A stretch of 64,000 nt of DNA, taken from NCBI GenBank assembly GCA_003506895.1, contig DNXO01000091.1, positions 103,270 to 167,269 of the forward strand, written 5' to 3'. The notes beneath the pieces are model-generated. The model had not been told where the DNA came from. It did no database searches and was given only the letters and a program-made list of their open reading frames with translations. Shown here in pieces: positions 54,628 through 63,393 of the stretch. Made by a program: the position numbers and the translations under genes. The DNA is from Acetobacteraceae bacterium (GTDB lineage Bacteria; Pseudomonadota; Alphaproteobacteria; Acetobacterales; Acetobacteraceae). Position 1 is the stretch's first letter; each line of letters begins with the position of its first letter.

Positions 54628-55530
54628 ATGCAAGGTTTGTTTTTGGATGCCGTGGACGATCTCGCCACGGTGTTCCGTAACGTCTCCCGCGCCGGAGACC
54701 CGCCGATGACGGTGAACGAGCAAGGCGACATCAGCCCAGCCGAACTGCCCGCGCTGCTGGCCGGTTACGACTTCTGCTTCAACGACCACACGCAGATGCC
54801 GACCGAGGCGATGCGCAACTGCGCGGGCCTGAAGCACGTCATCTTCCTGGGCACCGGCGCCCGTAGCTACATGAACCCCGAGGAGTTGGCCGAGCTTGGG
54901 ATCAAGGTTCATATCATCAAGGGCTATGGCGACACGGCGGTGGCGGAGCATGCCATCGCCCTGATGTGGGCCGCCGCGCGGGGCCTCGCCAGGATGGATG
55001 GCGGGATGCGCGAAGGCAACTGGCTCCGTACCGAGGGCATGGAACTGACCGGCAAGACCATCGGTCTGCTGGGGTTTGGCGGTATCGCGGCCGAGGTCGC
55101 CCGGATCGCCGGCGGGTCCGGCATGAAGGTGCTGGCCTGGAACCGGACACCGAAGACCGCGCCGGGCGTGACGTTCGTCGATCTGGACACGCTGCTGGCC
55201 GAGAGCAACGTGCTGTCGATCCATCTGCTGCTGAACGATGAAACCCGTGGTTTCCTGAACGCCGAGCGGCTGGGCAAGGTGCGGAAGGGCGCGATCCTGG
55301 TGAACACCGCGCGAGGGGCGATCGTGGATGAGGACGCGATGATTGCCGCCCTGGACTCCGGCCATCTGCGCCACGCGGCGCTGGACGTGTTCAACGTGGA
55401 ACCGCTGCCGGCGGGGGACCGTCTGACGAAGCTGCCGAACGTCACCCTGTCGGCCCACAGCGCGTTCCGCACGCCCGAGGCGAGCGACAAACTGATCCGC
55501 ATGGCGCTGGATATCGCGTGCGGGTTGTAG
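54628..55530 (+). CDS. D-isomer-specific 2-hydroxyacid dehydrogenase
   Basis: This 300-residue NAD(P)-dependent dehydrogenase has the dinucleotide motif TIGLLGFGGIAAEVARIAGG. The substrate/catalytic Arg is in ILVNTARGAIVDE, the catalytic Glu in ALDVFNVEPLP and the His in VTLSAHSAFRTPEA. CAGGAG lies seven bases before ATG 54628. The family oxidises or reduces 2-hydroxy/2-oxo acids such as glycerate, phosphoglycerate or glyoxylate. Substrate cannot be told. It lies divergent to the PBP gene. Confidence 0.88.
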   Translation: MQGLFLDAVDDLATVFRNVSRAGDPPMTVNEQGDISPAELPALLAGYDFCFNDHTQMPTEAMRNCAGLKHVIFLGTGARSYMNPEELAELGIKVHIIKGYGDTAVAEHAIALMWAAARGLARMDGGMREGNWLRTEGMELTGKTIGLLGFGGIAAEVARIAGGSGMKVLAWNRTPKTAPGVTFVDLDTLLAESNVLSIHLLLNDETRGFLNAERLGKVRKGAILVNTARGAIVDEDAMIAALDSGHLRHAALDVFNVEPLPAGDRLTKLPNVTLSAHSAFRTPEASDKLIRMALDIACGL

Positions 55531-55971
55531 CTGTTCGCGTCGGGGCAGGGGCTGTTGACTGCCCTGAGCCGCCCCGAGGCCGCGGCGAGAGAGTGAACAT
55601 TTAGGTCGGCTTCTGTTGTTTGTCTGATTGGTCCGTATCGATCTGTTCCCATTCGGGCGTCTAACGGACGTCTCAGGAGGCACGATATGATACTCTGTTA
55701 TGGTTTTGATACTCTTGCTTGTTGCGACTGGCCGCATCGTTGCGTGCCAGCGCGCCCTGGAGCGACGGCGTAAGCGGTGATGAGGCCCATCGGAGGGTTC
55801 GAAAGCACGGTTGACAACAGGCGGTAGGTTGCGATTTGTAGATATAAATAGGAAAAAAGTCAATGGCATCCCGGGTGCCGTGCAGTCTCGGTTTCCCGTG
55901 CGTCGCGAATTCCTCTAGGGTGGTTCGCGGCGGTCGATTCCACGTCCGCCCGTGCCGTTTTGGATAAGCCA
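55531..55971. other. Gap between the hydroxyacid dehydrogenase and FKBP genes
   Basis: About 440 bases without a firm gene. The only notable item is a 28-codon frame with a perfect Shine-Dalgarno (listed separately). An AT-rich stretch near 55838-55862 could hold the promoter of the FKBP gene. A minus-strand frame across 55673-55972 has no motif support. Confidence 0.5.
55687..55773 (+). CDS. Possible 28-residue small ORF with perfect Shine-Dalgarno
   Basis: AGGAGG (55675-55680) lies six bases before ATG 55687, the best ribosome-binding site I noticed in the region. The frame encodes 28 residues with Cys, Trp and Pro clusters (CCDWPHRCVPARPG). There is no similarity I recognise. It could be a leader peptide or a chance match. 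Confidence 0.25.
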   Translation: MILCYGFDTLACCDWPHRCVPARPGATA

Positions 55972-56397
55972 ATGCTATTGCGCCGCACCGTCCTTTTCTC
56001 TGCTGGAGCCTCGTTGTTTGCCATGAATGCTGAATCCGCCCCCACCGTTGTGACCATGGATAACGGCCTGCGATACATTGATGAGAAGGTCGGCACCGGC
56101 CCGACGCCCCACACGGGCCAGACGGTCGTCGTCCACTACACTGGCTGGCTGGACGACGCCGGCAAGAAAGGCACGAAATTCGACAGCTCCCGTGATCGCG
56201 GCTCGCCGTTCAGCTTCAAGATCGGCGTGCATCAGGTTATTTCCGGCTGGGACCTGGGCGTGGCTGGCATGCAGCCCGGCGGCCAGCGTACGCTGCTGAT
56301 CCCGGCGGCGCTTGGGTATGGGTCGCGCGGGGCCGGTGGGGTGATCCCGCCGAATGCGGATTTGATCTTTGACGTGGAGTTGCTTGAGATTCGATAG
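55972..56397 (+). CDS. FKBP-type peptidyl-prolyl isomerase, secreted
   Basis: This 141-residue protein has a short hydrophobic export signal (LLRRTVLFSAGASLFA, cleavage near 23). A complete FKBP domain follows: GQTVVVHYTGWLDD, KFDSSRDRGSPFSFKIG, VISGWDLGVAGMQPGGQRTL and IPPNADLIFDVELLEI. The active-site aromatic residues are present. It assists folding of exported proteins. ATG 55972 is preferred to TTG 55960, which would lengthen the signal by four residues. A GC-rich hairpin follows the gene. Confidence 0.9.
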   Translation: MLLRRTVLFSAGASLFAMNAESAPTVVTMDNGLRYIDEKVGTGPTPHTGQTVVVHYTGWLDDAGKKGTKFDSSRDRGSPFSFKIGVHQVISGWDLGVAGMQPGGQRTLLIPAALGYGSRGAGGVIPPNADLIFDVELLEIR

Positions 56398-56404
56398 GGA
56401 CGGG

Positions 56405-56435
56405 AGGGGCGGCGGGCTAATCGCGTGCCGCCCCT
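56405..56435 (+). terminator. Hairpin terminator after the FKBP gene
   Basis: AGGGGCGGC (56405-56413) and GCCGCCCCT (56427-56435) form a perfect 9-bp stem with a 13-nt loop just after the stop codon. TCATC follows rather than a U-run, so termination may be partial. Confidence 0.5.
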
Positions 56436-56503
56436 TCATCGCTAACCTTATCCTCGGAGATACATTTTCAAAGAATAACACATATAGCGCAAAATCTGTT
56501 ATT

Positions 56504-56529
56504 GAGGTATCCTCCCGCCCGTCAGGAGG
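56504..56529. promoter_or_regulatory. Operator-like palindromes before parD
   Basis: GAGGTATCCTC (56504-56514) is an inverted repeat, and CCTCC (56511-56515) can also pair with the Shine-Dalgarno GGAGG (56525-56529). ParD antitoxins usually repress their own promoter, so these are candidate autoregulatory sites or a translational hairpin. Confidence 0.35.
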
Positions 56530-56535
56530 GGCTGC

Positions 56536-56781
56536 ATGAACGTTTCCATAGGTCAGCGCTGGGAAGGCTTCGTCGATAATGCCGTCAAAAGCGGCCGCTA
56601 CGGTTCGGCCAGTGAGGTTGTGCGCGAAGGGCTCCGCCTCGTCGAGGAACGGGAGGCTAAGCTCCAGGCTTTGCGTGACACCGTAAACGCTTCGATCACC
56701 GAAGGGGGACGATACTCGGACGAGGATGTCCAGAAGTTCCTTGACGATAGGGTCGCTGAGTTGGCGAAATCCGGCACCTGA
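56536..56781 (+). CDS. parD: Type II antitoxin, ParD family
   Basis: The 81-residue ribbon-helix-helix DNA-binding antitoxin begins NVSIGQRWEGFVDNAVKSGR and continues GSASEVVREGLRLVEERE, the ParD/CC2985 pattern. Its C-terminal tail should wrap the toxin. AGGAGGGG precedes the ATG. The toxin gene begins one base after its TGA. Confidence 0.9.
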   Translation: MNVSIGQRWEGFVDNAVKSGRYGSASEVVREGLRLVEEREAKLQALRDTVNASITEGGRYSDEDVQKFLDDRVAELAKSGT

Positions 56782-57093
56782 GTGCGCCAACTTGTCTATC
56801 TGGCATCGGCGCGGCGGGATCTGAACGACATTCTGCTGTATGTGGTCCAAACAAGCGGAAGTTTCGTGGTCGCGAGGCGCTTCGTCGATGTTTTGATGCA
56901 ACAGTGCCGTAAGATGGCGTCATTGCCGCCAATCCTGGGCCGTCCGCGCCCAGAGATAAGGCACGATATTCGCAGTTTCGCATTCAAGAATTACCTGATT
57001 CTGTTCCGGTATGAAGATGATGCTTTGCAAGTCGTGAACATCCTGGAAGGGCATCGGGACATCCTGGGCGCTTTTCGGGATGACGAAATTTAG
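56782..57093 (+). CDS. parE: Type II toxin, RelE/ParE family
   Basis: The 103-residue toxin has the ParE fold pattern: LASARRDLNDILLYV, then LGRPRPEIRHDIRSFAFKNY and VVNILEGHRDI. ParE toxins poison DNA gyrase. The start is GTG 56782, adjacent to the parD stop, so translation is coupled. Nothing suggests inactivation. Chromosomal copies may stabilise nearby DNA or act in stress. Confidence 0.9.
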   Translation: MRQLVYLASARRDLNDILLYVVQTSGSFVVARRFVDVLMQQCRKMASLPPILGRPRPEIRHDIRSFAFKNYLILFRYEDDALQVVNILEGHRDILGAFRDDEI

Positions 57094-57161
57094 TCGGTAG
57101 CGACCGTCGCAACACCCCTGGCCCTGCTTCGCCATGCCCGCTAGAAGACTCGCCCAAGCGT

Positions 57162-57244
57162 GCCCGCCTGGCGGAATGGTAGACGCAGCGGACTTAAAAT
57201 CCGCAGTTCGAAAGGACGTGCCGGTTCAAGTCCGGCGGTGGGCA
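57162..57244 (+). tRNA. tRNA-Leu (TAA anticodon)
   Basis: Acceptor arms GCCCGCC (57162-57168) and GGTGGGC (57237-57243) pair with one G-U. The anticodon stem GCGGA/TCCGC holds the loop CTTAAAA (anticodon TAA), and a long variable arm is present as expected for leucine. The discriminator A is followed by TTT, so CCA is not encoded, unlike the two other tRNAs in the window. Confidence 0.93.
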
Positions 57245-57443
57245 TTTCCCCTCGCAAGCCAACACACCAAGGGAAGCTCCGGTCCCCTCCAAGCGGCCGA
57301 CCATCCCGACCCCCGGCACTCGCGAACCGCTGCTTTGCAAAGCCGTCGGGCTGCCCGGCCCGCATCGACCAAATGCAACTTTAGATTGCAATTCTGACCA
57401 ATCCCGTCATGGTGCGTCCGCACCCACCATCACGGGGTCACCG

Positions 57444-58256
57444 TTGCACGACACCGCTTACGAACACGGCCGGCTGTTCTTCGAGCTCTACTGTTCCGAC
57501 GCCGTCCGAACGGTCGTCGAGCTCGGAAGCCAGGACGTCAACGGCGCCCTGCGCGATCACGCGCCGCCCGGGGTTCATTACGTCGGCCTGGATGTCATGG
57601 CGGCCAAGGGCGTCGACCTGATCGTCGATCCCGACGCCCCGTTACCCCTCGCCACGGATTGCGCCGACGCCGTCGTTACCAGTTCGGCGTTCGAGCATGA
57701 CGTCTGCTTCTGGGAGACGTTCCTGGAACTCGCGCGCATCCTGCGCCCTGGCGGGCTGCTGTATGTCAACGCCCCCAGCAATGGCGAATTCCATCGCTAT
57801 CCGCTGGACTGCTGGCGGTTCTACCCGGACGCCGGCGTTGCCCTCGTTCGATGGGCGGCCCGTCGGGGCATCCAGATGGAACTGCTGGAATCCTTCGTCG
57901 GACAGCCGCGAGCCGAACGCTGGGCGGACTTTGTCGCGGTGTTCCGCAAAGCCGGCGGCGCGCCATGGGTCGGCAAAGGCCGCATCTCCGACCATGTCCC
58001 GGCCGTCAACATCCACGCGCCACCCGGCCCGCTTGGGATGGAATCCCGGTTGATGCCGGACATGGTGATAGTGGACACCCTGACCGCCGAGCGGGACGTC
58101 GCGCGTCAACGCACCGCGACGTTGTCCGACGAGGTCGCGGTACTCAGAGCCGCGCTCGCTGACTCCGACCGCCGGCGGCTTGCCATTGAAAACAGTGGTT
58201 TTTGGCGCGTAACGGCCCCGCTGCGAAGTCTCACCCGCGCGATCCGGGGCCGGTAG
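57444..58256 (+). CDS. Class I SAM methyltransferase with C-terminal coiled coil
   Basis: The 270-residue protein has motif I in TVVELGSQDVNGALRD, motif II in HYVGLDVMAAKGVDL, and SSAFEHDVCFWETFLEL and RILRPGGLLYVNAPSNGEFH. From about residue 210 a coiled coil (VARQRTATLSDEVAVLRAAL) runs to a basic end FWRVTAPLRSLTRAIRGR. That ending is common on glycan-associated methyltransferases and glycosyltransferases. Start TTG 57444 is chosen from a GGGG-type ribosome-binding site eight bases upstream. It stands apart from the main glycan locus. Confidence 0.8.
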   Translation: MHDTAYEHGRLFFELYCSDAVRTVVELGSQDVNGALRDHAPPGVHYVGLDVMAAKGVDLIVDPDAPLPLATDCADAVVTSSAFEHDVCFWETFLELARILRPGGLLYVNAPSNGEFHRYPLDCWRFYPDAGVALVRWAARRGIQMELLESFVGQPRAERWADFVAVFRKAGGAPWVGKGRISDHVPAVNIHAPPGPLGMESRLMPDMVIVDTLTAERDVARQRTATLSDEVAVLRAALADSDRRRLAIENSGFWRVTAPLRSLTRAIRGR

Positions 58257-58260
58257 GCTC

Positions 58261-59151
58261 TTACCCCTTCACCCGCCCGCGCAACGCCGCCGCGCGCTTC
58301 ACCACGGACCGGGCGCGTTCCACTACCGGCACGTCGATCATCGCGCCCTCAAACTGAACCGCGCCCAGTCCCTTCGCGTAGGCATCGTCGTACGCGGCGA
58401 TCATCTTCTCCGCCTTGGCCACTTCCGCCGGGTCTGGAGAAAACTCCTCGTTCAACACCGCGACCTGCAACGGATGCACCGCGCTCGCGCACATGAAGCC
58501 CAGCCTGCGGGAGCGCCGCACGATCGCGCGAAACACGTCCTGGTCGCGGAAGTCCGCGATCGATCCGACGAAGCCCATCGGCAGGATCCCGGCGGCCCTG
58601 GCGGCGAAGATGGTTTGCTGCTTGGGGTAGAGCAGGCCCTCGGGCTCCGACTGCATGCCGACATCGGCGGCGAAATCCTCCGATCCCAGGCTGATCGCGA
58701 CCAGCCTTGGATGGCACTTCGCGATCTGGTCGATACGGAAGAAACCAACCGCATTCTCTACCAGCGCAATGAACTTGATGCGTCCGGGCGGCAGCCCGCG
58801 CTCCGTCTCCAGTTCCGCGACGATGTCGGCGCAGGCATGAACGTGTTCCGGACTATCGACCTTCGTGAGCATGATCGCCGCGACGCCAGGGATGACCGCT
58901 GCCTCCAGGTCGCGCACCAGCAGACGCCAGGGCCGGTTCACCCGCACCACGACATCCGCGCCGTTGCGGGCAACCTGGGGGATCGCGCCCTCGATCAACG
59001 TCCTGGCATGCTCTTTCTGGGATGGGGCAACCGCATCTTCCAGATCCAGAATGATCGCATCGGCCCCCTTGTCGGCACCGGTGCGGACGAACTTCTCCGC
59101 CGTCACCGGAACGAACATCATGGACCGCCAAACCGGTAGATCGTCACGCAT
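58261..59151 (-). CDS. CoA-ester lyase, HpcH/HpaI (CitE-like) family
   Basis: This 296-residue TIM-barrel lyase has WRSMMFVPVTAEKFV at the start, LDLEDAVAPSQKE with metal-ligand acidic residues, VVRVNRPWR, ALVENAVGFF and SLGSEDFAADVG. These match the CitE/malyl-CoA/citramalyl-CoA lyase group, which cleaves or forms C-C bonds in acyl-CoA esters using Mg2+. GGAGGG lies seven bases before ATG 59151. The CoA-transferase gene ends three bases upstream, so they are one operon. Substrate is probably a malyl- or citramalyl-type CoA. Confidence 0.88.
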   Translation of the reverse strand: MRDDLPVWRSMMFVPVTAEKFVRTGADKGADAIILDLEDAVAPSQKEHARTLIEGAIPQVARNGADVVVRVNRPWRLLVRDLEAAVIPGVAAIMLTKVDSPEHVHACADIVAELETERGLPPGRIKFIALVENAVGFFRIDQIAKCHPRLVAISLGSEDFAADVGMQSEPEGLLYPKQQTIFAARAAGILPMGFVGSIADFRDQDVFRAIVRRSRRLGFMCASAVHPLQVAVLNEEFSPDPAEVAKAEKMIAAYDDAYAKGLGAVQFEGAMIDVPVVERARSVVKRAAALRGRVKG

Positions 59152-59153
59152 CT

Positions 59154-60374
59154 TCAACCCTCCTTGATCGTGCCGGACGCGGTCAGTGCCGCCAGCCGGT
59201 CCGCGCTGTAGCCAATCGATTCCAAAACAGACCGTGTGTGCTGGCCCAAATTCGGGGCCGGAATCCGCAATTTGCCGGGTGTGTCCGACAGCCGTGGGAT
59301 GACGTTGTGCATCAGCACAGACCCCGCCTCTTCGTCAGGCGCCTCAACGATCACGCCGCGGGCCTGCACATGGGGATCGTCGAGCAACTGGTCGATCTCA
59401 TAGATCGGAGTCGCCGTCACCTCCGCCGCTTCGAATACGGCCATTGCCTCCGGTAGCGTCCGCTGGGCAATCCAGTCGCCGACGATCTGATCGCAGGCGT
59501 CGATGTTGTTAACCCGATCCGTATTCGTCCTGAACCTCGGATCCTCGATCACCTCCGGCCGTCCGATCGCTCTGAACAGCCGCTCCGCCATCGCCTGTAT
59601 GGACGCGGAAATCGCAATGAACCGGCCATCGCTGGTGCCATAGACGTTACGTGGGGAGGTCGTCAGCGACCGGCTTCCGGTGCGCACCGGCTTTTCGCCT
59701 GAAACGCGATAGCTCGCCGCGTCCGGCCCCAGAACGGAAATCATCGGCTCCAGCAGCGGCAAATCGATGACCTGCCCGCGACCGCCACGCTCTACCACGC
59801 GCAGGGCGACCATCACCGCATAGGCGCCGTACAGGCCCGAGACCATGTCGGCCAGCGCGAGAGGCGGCAGCACGGGTGGCCGGTCGCCGTACCCGTTCTT
59901 CGCCGCGAAACCGGACATCGCCTCCACCAGCGTGCCGAAGCCGGGGCGGTCGCGATATGGACCGTCCTGGCCGAAGCCGGTGATGCGAACGATGATCAGT
60001 CCGGGATTGCGGGCGTGCAGCACGTCGGGGCCGAGCCCCATCTGCTCCAGCGTGCCGGGGCGGTAGTTCTCGATCAGGATATGGCTGGTCGCCAGCAGGT
60101 CCAGCAGCGCGTCGCGCCCCTCTTGGGGACGCAGGTTGATCGCCAGGCTTTTCTTGTTCCGGGCATAGACTTTCCAGTGCAGCGACAGCCCGTTCACGCG
60201 CCATGCGCGCAATGGGTCACCGACTTTCGGGTCCTCGATCTTGATGACCTCGGCGCCCTGATCGGCGAGTTGCAGGCTGACCATGTTGCCGGCGACCAGC
60301 CGGGACAGATCGACCACGCGGATGCCATCCAGCGGGGCAGGGGCGGTCGGGTCGAATTCAATGCGTGGTATCAT
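59154..60374 (-). CDS. CaiB/BaiF family CoA-transferase
   Basis: This 406-residue family III CoA-transferase begins APLDGIRVVDLSRLVAGNM and has the catalytic-aspartate region in PGFGTLVEAMSGFAAKNG and PPLALADMVSGLYGAYAVMV. It moves CoA between carboxylic acids by an anhydride route. The lyase gene follows directly. Together they would activate a dicarboxylate and then split it. It diverges from the DUF2235 gene across 148 bp. Confidence 0.9.
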   Translation of the reverse strand: MIPRIEFDPTAPAPLDGIRVVDLSRLVAGNMVSLQLADQGAEVIKIEDPKVGDPLRAWRVNGLSLHWKVYARNKKSLAINLRPQEGRDALLDLLATSHILIENYRPGTLEQMGLGPDVLHARNPGLIIVRITGFGQDGPYRDRPGFGTLVEAMSGFAAKNGYGDRPPVLPPLALADMVSGLYGAYAVMVALRVVERGGRGQVIDLPLLEPMISVLGPDAASYRVSGEKPVRTGSRSLTTSPRNVYGTSDGRFIAISASIQAMAERLFRAIGRPEVIEDPRFRTNTDRVNNIDACDQIVGDWIAQRTLPEAMAVFEAAEVTATPIYEIDQLLDDPHVQARGVIVEAPDEEAGSVLMHNVIPRLSDTPGKLRIPAPNLGQHTRSVLESIGYSADRLAALTASGTIKEG

Positions 60375-60522
60375 CTGCTGCCTTAGTGAGCGGTTTCCTC
60401 GGTTTGCTCGATGCTAAGGGACGAATGACCCGGAGACCAGCCATGCGACTACTTGCAACGGGAGGATTGCGGGATCTTCGTGTTCGAGTCATATAAGAAA
60501 TAGAATTCTTGGGGGAACGATC

Positions 60523-61689
60523 ATGGCGAAAAATATAGTCTTTTGCGCCGACGGCACATGGAACGGCCCGGGCGAAGCAGACGCCGACGATAATGCGGCC
60601 CCGGCCACGAACGTTTTCAAGCTCTTCTTGAACCTTGAGGGCAGGGATTCACCTGACACTATCGCCCTGGCCAAGGAGCAGGAGCGCTGGTTTAACGCCC
60701 CTGATGGTTCGGTCGCCCAGATCGCGAAGTATATCCATGGGGTTGGCGATTCAAATAATTTCCTGGTCAAGCTGCTAGGAGGCGCGATGGGGGCCGGCCT
60801 AATCACCCGTATCGTGCGTGGATACACCTTCATTTCGCGCAACTACTGCTCGGGAGACCGTATCTTCATCACGGGATTCAGCCGAGGCGCCTACACCGCC
60901 CGAGCGCTCGCCGGGTTGATCAGCAATCAGGGCTTGCTGGATGCGACGAAGGTGGATCTCTCCGACAAGACAAAGGCTTATCGGTTGGGTGCCGGTGCTT
61001 GGTATGCTTTTCGTAAGAGCGTGGCTTCCAAAAATTGGCTGGACCATCTCGCAGACTTAATCGTTGATATGCCCTTATTCTTCACCCAGCCACCTTCAGC
61101 CGATCTACGCATCTCTACGGTCGACATCCAGGCCGTAGCCGTCTGGGATACCGTCGGGGCGTTGGGCATCCCGGCGTACACGCTACAGGCCACTCGGCTC
61201 GATCCGTTCCAGTTCGCCGATCTGAAGCTGAGCGATGTTGTGAGGAATGGATTACACGCAATTGCCGTCGATGAACAACGTGGCGACTTCACGCCGACCC
61301 TCTGGGATCAGGACGGGCGTATCACCCAGGCTTTGTTTCCGGGGGCGCATGCCGATGTAGGTGGCGGCTATCCGATCTCCAACGGAGAGAGCGCCCTTTC
61401 CGATTGCTCGCTAACCTGGATGACTGACCACCTCGCAAAACTGGGTGTGAATTTTGTAGCGCCTCCTGCACTAGGGAGTCCTGATGCGGCGGGGGTGGCG
61501 CATCAGCCTTGGGCCGATTGTCCTTGGACACTCCTGGAACGCAAACCGCGGCAACTCCCGCCTGGCCTGGAGATGTCGGCCTCTCTCACCGATCGCTTAC
61601 GGGCGGCTGTGGTGCGGGCATCCCCGATCTGCCCGCCTGGGCCGTATCTTCCCCAAAATCTCAAACAATATCCAACAGGCATGGTCTAG
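60523..61689 (+). CDS. DUF2235 alpha/beta-hydrolase domain protein
   Basis: The 388-residue protein matches the DUF2235 family, which includes phospholipase effectors of the Tle1 type. NIVFCADGTWNGPG is the diagnostic start. The nucleophile elbow is FITGFSRGAYTARALAG (Ser in GFSRG), and FPGAHADVGGGY supplies the acid/His end. No export signal, VgrG or immunity-like neighbour is seen, so an intracellular esterase/phospholipase role is as likely as a secreted toxin. GGGGGAAC precedes the ATG. Confidence 0.85.
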   Translation: MAKNIVFCADGTWNGPGEADADDNAAPATNVFKLFLNLEGRDSPDTIALAKEQERWFNAPDGSVAQIAKYIHGVGDSNNFLVKLLGGAMGAGLITRIVRGYTFISRNYCSGDRIFITGFSRGAYTARALAGLISNQGLLDATKVDLSDKTKAYRLGAGAWYAFRKSVASKNWLDHLADLIVDMPLFFTQPPSADLRISTVDIQAVAVWDTVGALGIPAYTLQATRLDPFQFADLKLSDVVRNGLHAIAVDEQRGDFTPTLWDQDGRITQALFPGAHADVGGGYPISNGESALSDCSLTWMTDHLAKLGVNFVAPPALGSPDAAGVAHQPWADCPWTLLERKPRQLPPGLEMSASLTDRLRAAVVRASPICPPGPYLPQNLKQYPTGMV

Positions 61690-61766
61690 TCTTCCAGTTA
61701 GCGCGTCTTCCCTCTGGTAGTCTGGCATGCGAACCTCGGTCCATCAGACCACGGGGGAAACAGTCC

Positions 61767-63386
61767 ATGACGCGCATGACCGGTGGAGAAGCGATCGTCG
61801 ATGGCCTTATCCGGCACGGAATCGATACGGTATTCGGGCTGCCGGGCGTGCAGACCTATGGGCTGTTCGATGCGTTGGCCCGAGCGTCGAACAGCATTCG
61901 GCTGATCAATGCCCGGCATGAGCAGACGACGGCGTACATGGCCCTTGGGTACGCGTGCGCTACCGGCCGCCCCGCGGCCTATGCCGTCGTGCCCGGACCC
62001 GGCGTCCTGAACACCACTGCCGCGTTGGCCACCGCCTGGGGGGTGAATGCGCCTGTGCTGTGCCTGACCGGCCAGGTGCCCAGCTTCATGATCGGCCGCC
62101 GCCGTGGCCAGTTGCACGAACTGCCCGACCAACTCGCGACCATGCGGACCCTGGTGAAATGGGCCGAACGGATCGAGCATCCGTCGCAGGCGTCTCATCT
62201 TGTCGCCCGTGCGTTCCAGGAAATGACCTCCGGGCGCCGAGGGCCGGTGTCGCTGGAAATGCCGTGGGACCAGTTCACCGCGACGGCGGATGTCACACCG
62301 CAAGACCCGTTGCCGCCGTTTCCGAATCCCGTGCCGGACCCGGAGAAGATCGAGGCGCTGGCGAAACTGTTGAACGCCGCGAAGGCGCCGATGATCTGGG
62401 TCGGCGGCGGCGCGCTGCATGCGGCGCCCGAAATCCTGGCACTTGCCGAACGCATCGGCGCGCCCGTCGTCTCTTTCCGCAACGGACGAGGCATTGTCGA
62501 TGACCGTCATCCGCTCGGTTTGACCATCCCGGCGGCCTACAAACTGTGGCCCGAAACCGATCTGCTGGTTGCATTCGGCACGCGGCTGGAGGTGCCGACC
62601 AGCCGCTGGGGCAAGATGCCCGCCGGGCTGAAGGTCGCCCGCATCGACATCGACCCCGCCGAGATGCCGCGCCTGAAGGTCGATATCGGAATCGTCGCGG
62701 ATACCGCCGATGCCGCCCGCGCGCTGACCGCTGTGGTCGAACAGCGCAACGATCCGGTTCGGGCCGCGGTGATCGCGCGGGCGAAGGCGGAAACGCTGAC
62801 GGAAATCCAAAGCGTTCAGCCGCAAATGTCGTTTCTCAACGCGATCCGCGAGGTCCTGCCCGAGAATGGAATCCTTTGCGATGAAATGACCCAGGCGGGG
62901 TACGTTTCCTGGTTCGGTTTTCCGTTTTACACTCCACGGTCGCTGATAACGTCAGGGTTTTCCGGCACCCTGGGGGCGGGTTTCCCGACCGCGCTGGGCG
63001 TGAAGGTGGCGATGCCGGACCGCCCGGTCGTTTCGTTGAACGGCGATGGCGGATTCCTGTTTGGCGGTGCGGAACTCGCCACGGCAATGCAGTTCGGCAT
63101 CAACCTGATCACCATCGTTTTCAACAACTCCGCCTACGGCAACGTCATGCGCGACCAGAAGCGGATGTTCGAGGGCCGCGATTCCGGTTCCGCCCTGCGC
63201 AACCCGGACTTCCTGGCGTATGCCAAGAGTTTCGGAGTTCCAGCCTGGCGGGTGACGGACGCCGACGGACTTCGCTCAGCGTTGAAGCAGGCGCTGACGG
63301 CGCAAACGCCGACCTTCATCGAAGTGATGACGGATATCAGCAAGGAAACCGCCCCCTGGCCGTTTATCGCGCCGGGCAGGGGGTGA
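61767..63386 (+). CDS. Thiamine-diphosphate-dependent enzyme (acetolactate-synthase-like)
   Basis: This 539-residue ThDP enzyme has the catalytic Glu in LINARHEQTTAYMALG. The N-terminal PYR domain, a central domain (APMIWVGGGALH) and the C-terminal PP domain are present, with the metal site in VSLNGDGGFLFGGAELATAM then NNSAYGNVM. Such proteins split or join 2-oxo acids, and this one is not the canonical IlvB. I start at ATG 61767, preceded by GGGGGAA. The longer open frame overlaps the DUF2235 gene. Neighbouring CoA-transferase, lyase and MaoC genes point to acyl-CoA/2-oxoacid catabolism. Confidence 0.85.
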   Translation: MTRMTGGEAIVDGLIRHGIDTVFGLPGVQTYGLFDALARASNSIRLINARHEQTTAYMALGYACATGRPAAYAVVPGPGVLNTTAALATAWGVNAPVLCLTGQVPSFMIGRRRGQLHELPDQLATMRTLVKWAERIEHPSQASHLVARAFQEMTSGRRGPVSLEMPWDQFTATADVTPQDPLPPFPNPVPDPEKIEALAKLLNAAKAPMIWVGGGALHAAPEILALAERIGAPVVSFRNGRGIVDDRHPLGLTIPAAYKLWPETDLLVAFGTRLEVPTSRWGKMPAGLKVARIDIDPAEMPRLKVDIGIVADTADAARALTAVVEQRNDPVRAAVIARAKAETLTEIQSVQPQMSFLNAIREVLPENGILCDEMTQAGYVSWFGFPFYTPRSLITSGFSGTLGAGFPTALGVKVAMPDRPVVSLNGDGGFLFGGAELATAMQFGINLITIVFNNSAYGNVMRDQKRMFEGRDSGSALRNPDFLAYAKSFGVPAWRVTDADGLRSALKQALTAQTPTFIEVMTDISKETAPWPFIAPGRG

Positions 63387-63393
63387 CGGGGCC

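Noticed and set aside
55673..55972. 99-codon minus-strand frame before the FKBP gene
   Set aside because: No motif, composition unlike neighbours, and it ends across the FKBP promoter region.
56536..57093. ParDE pair as part of a mobile island
   Set aside because: No integrase, transposase or composition break is visible around it; chromosomal ParDE pairs are common.
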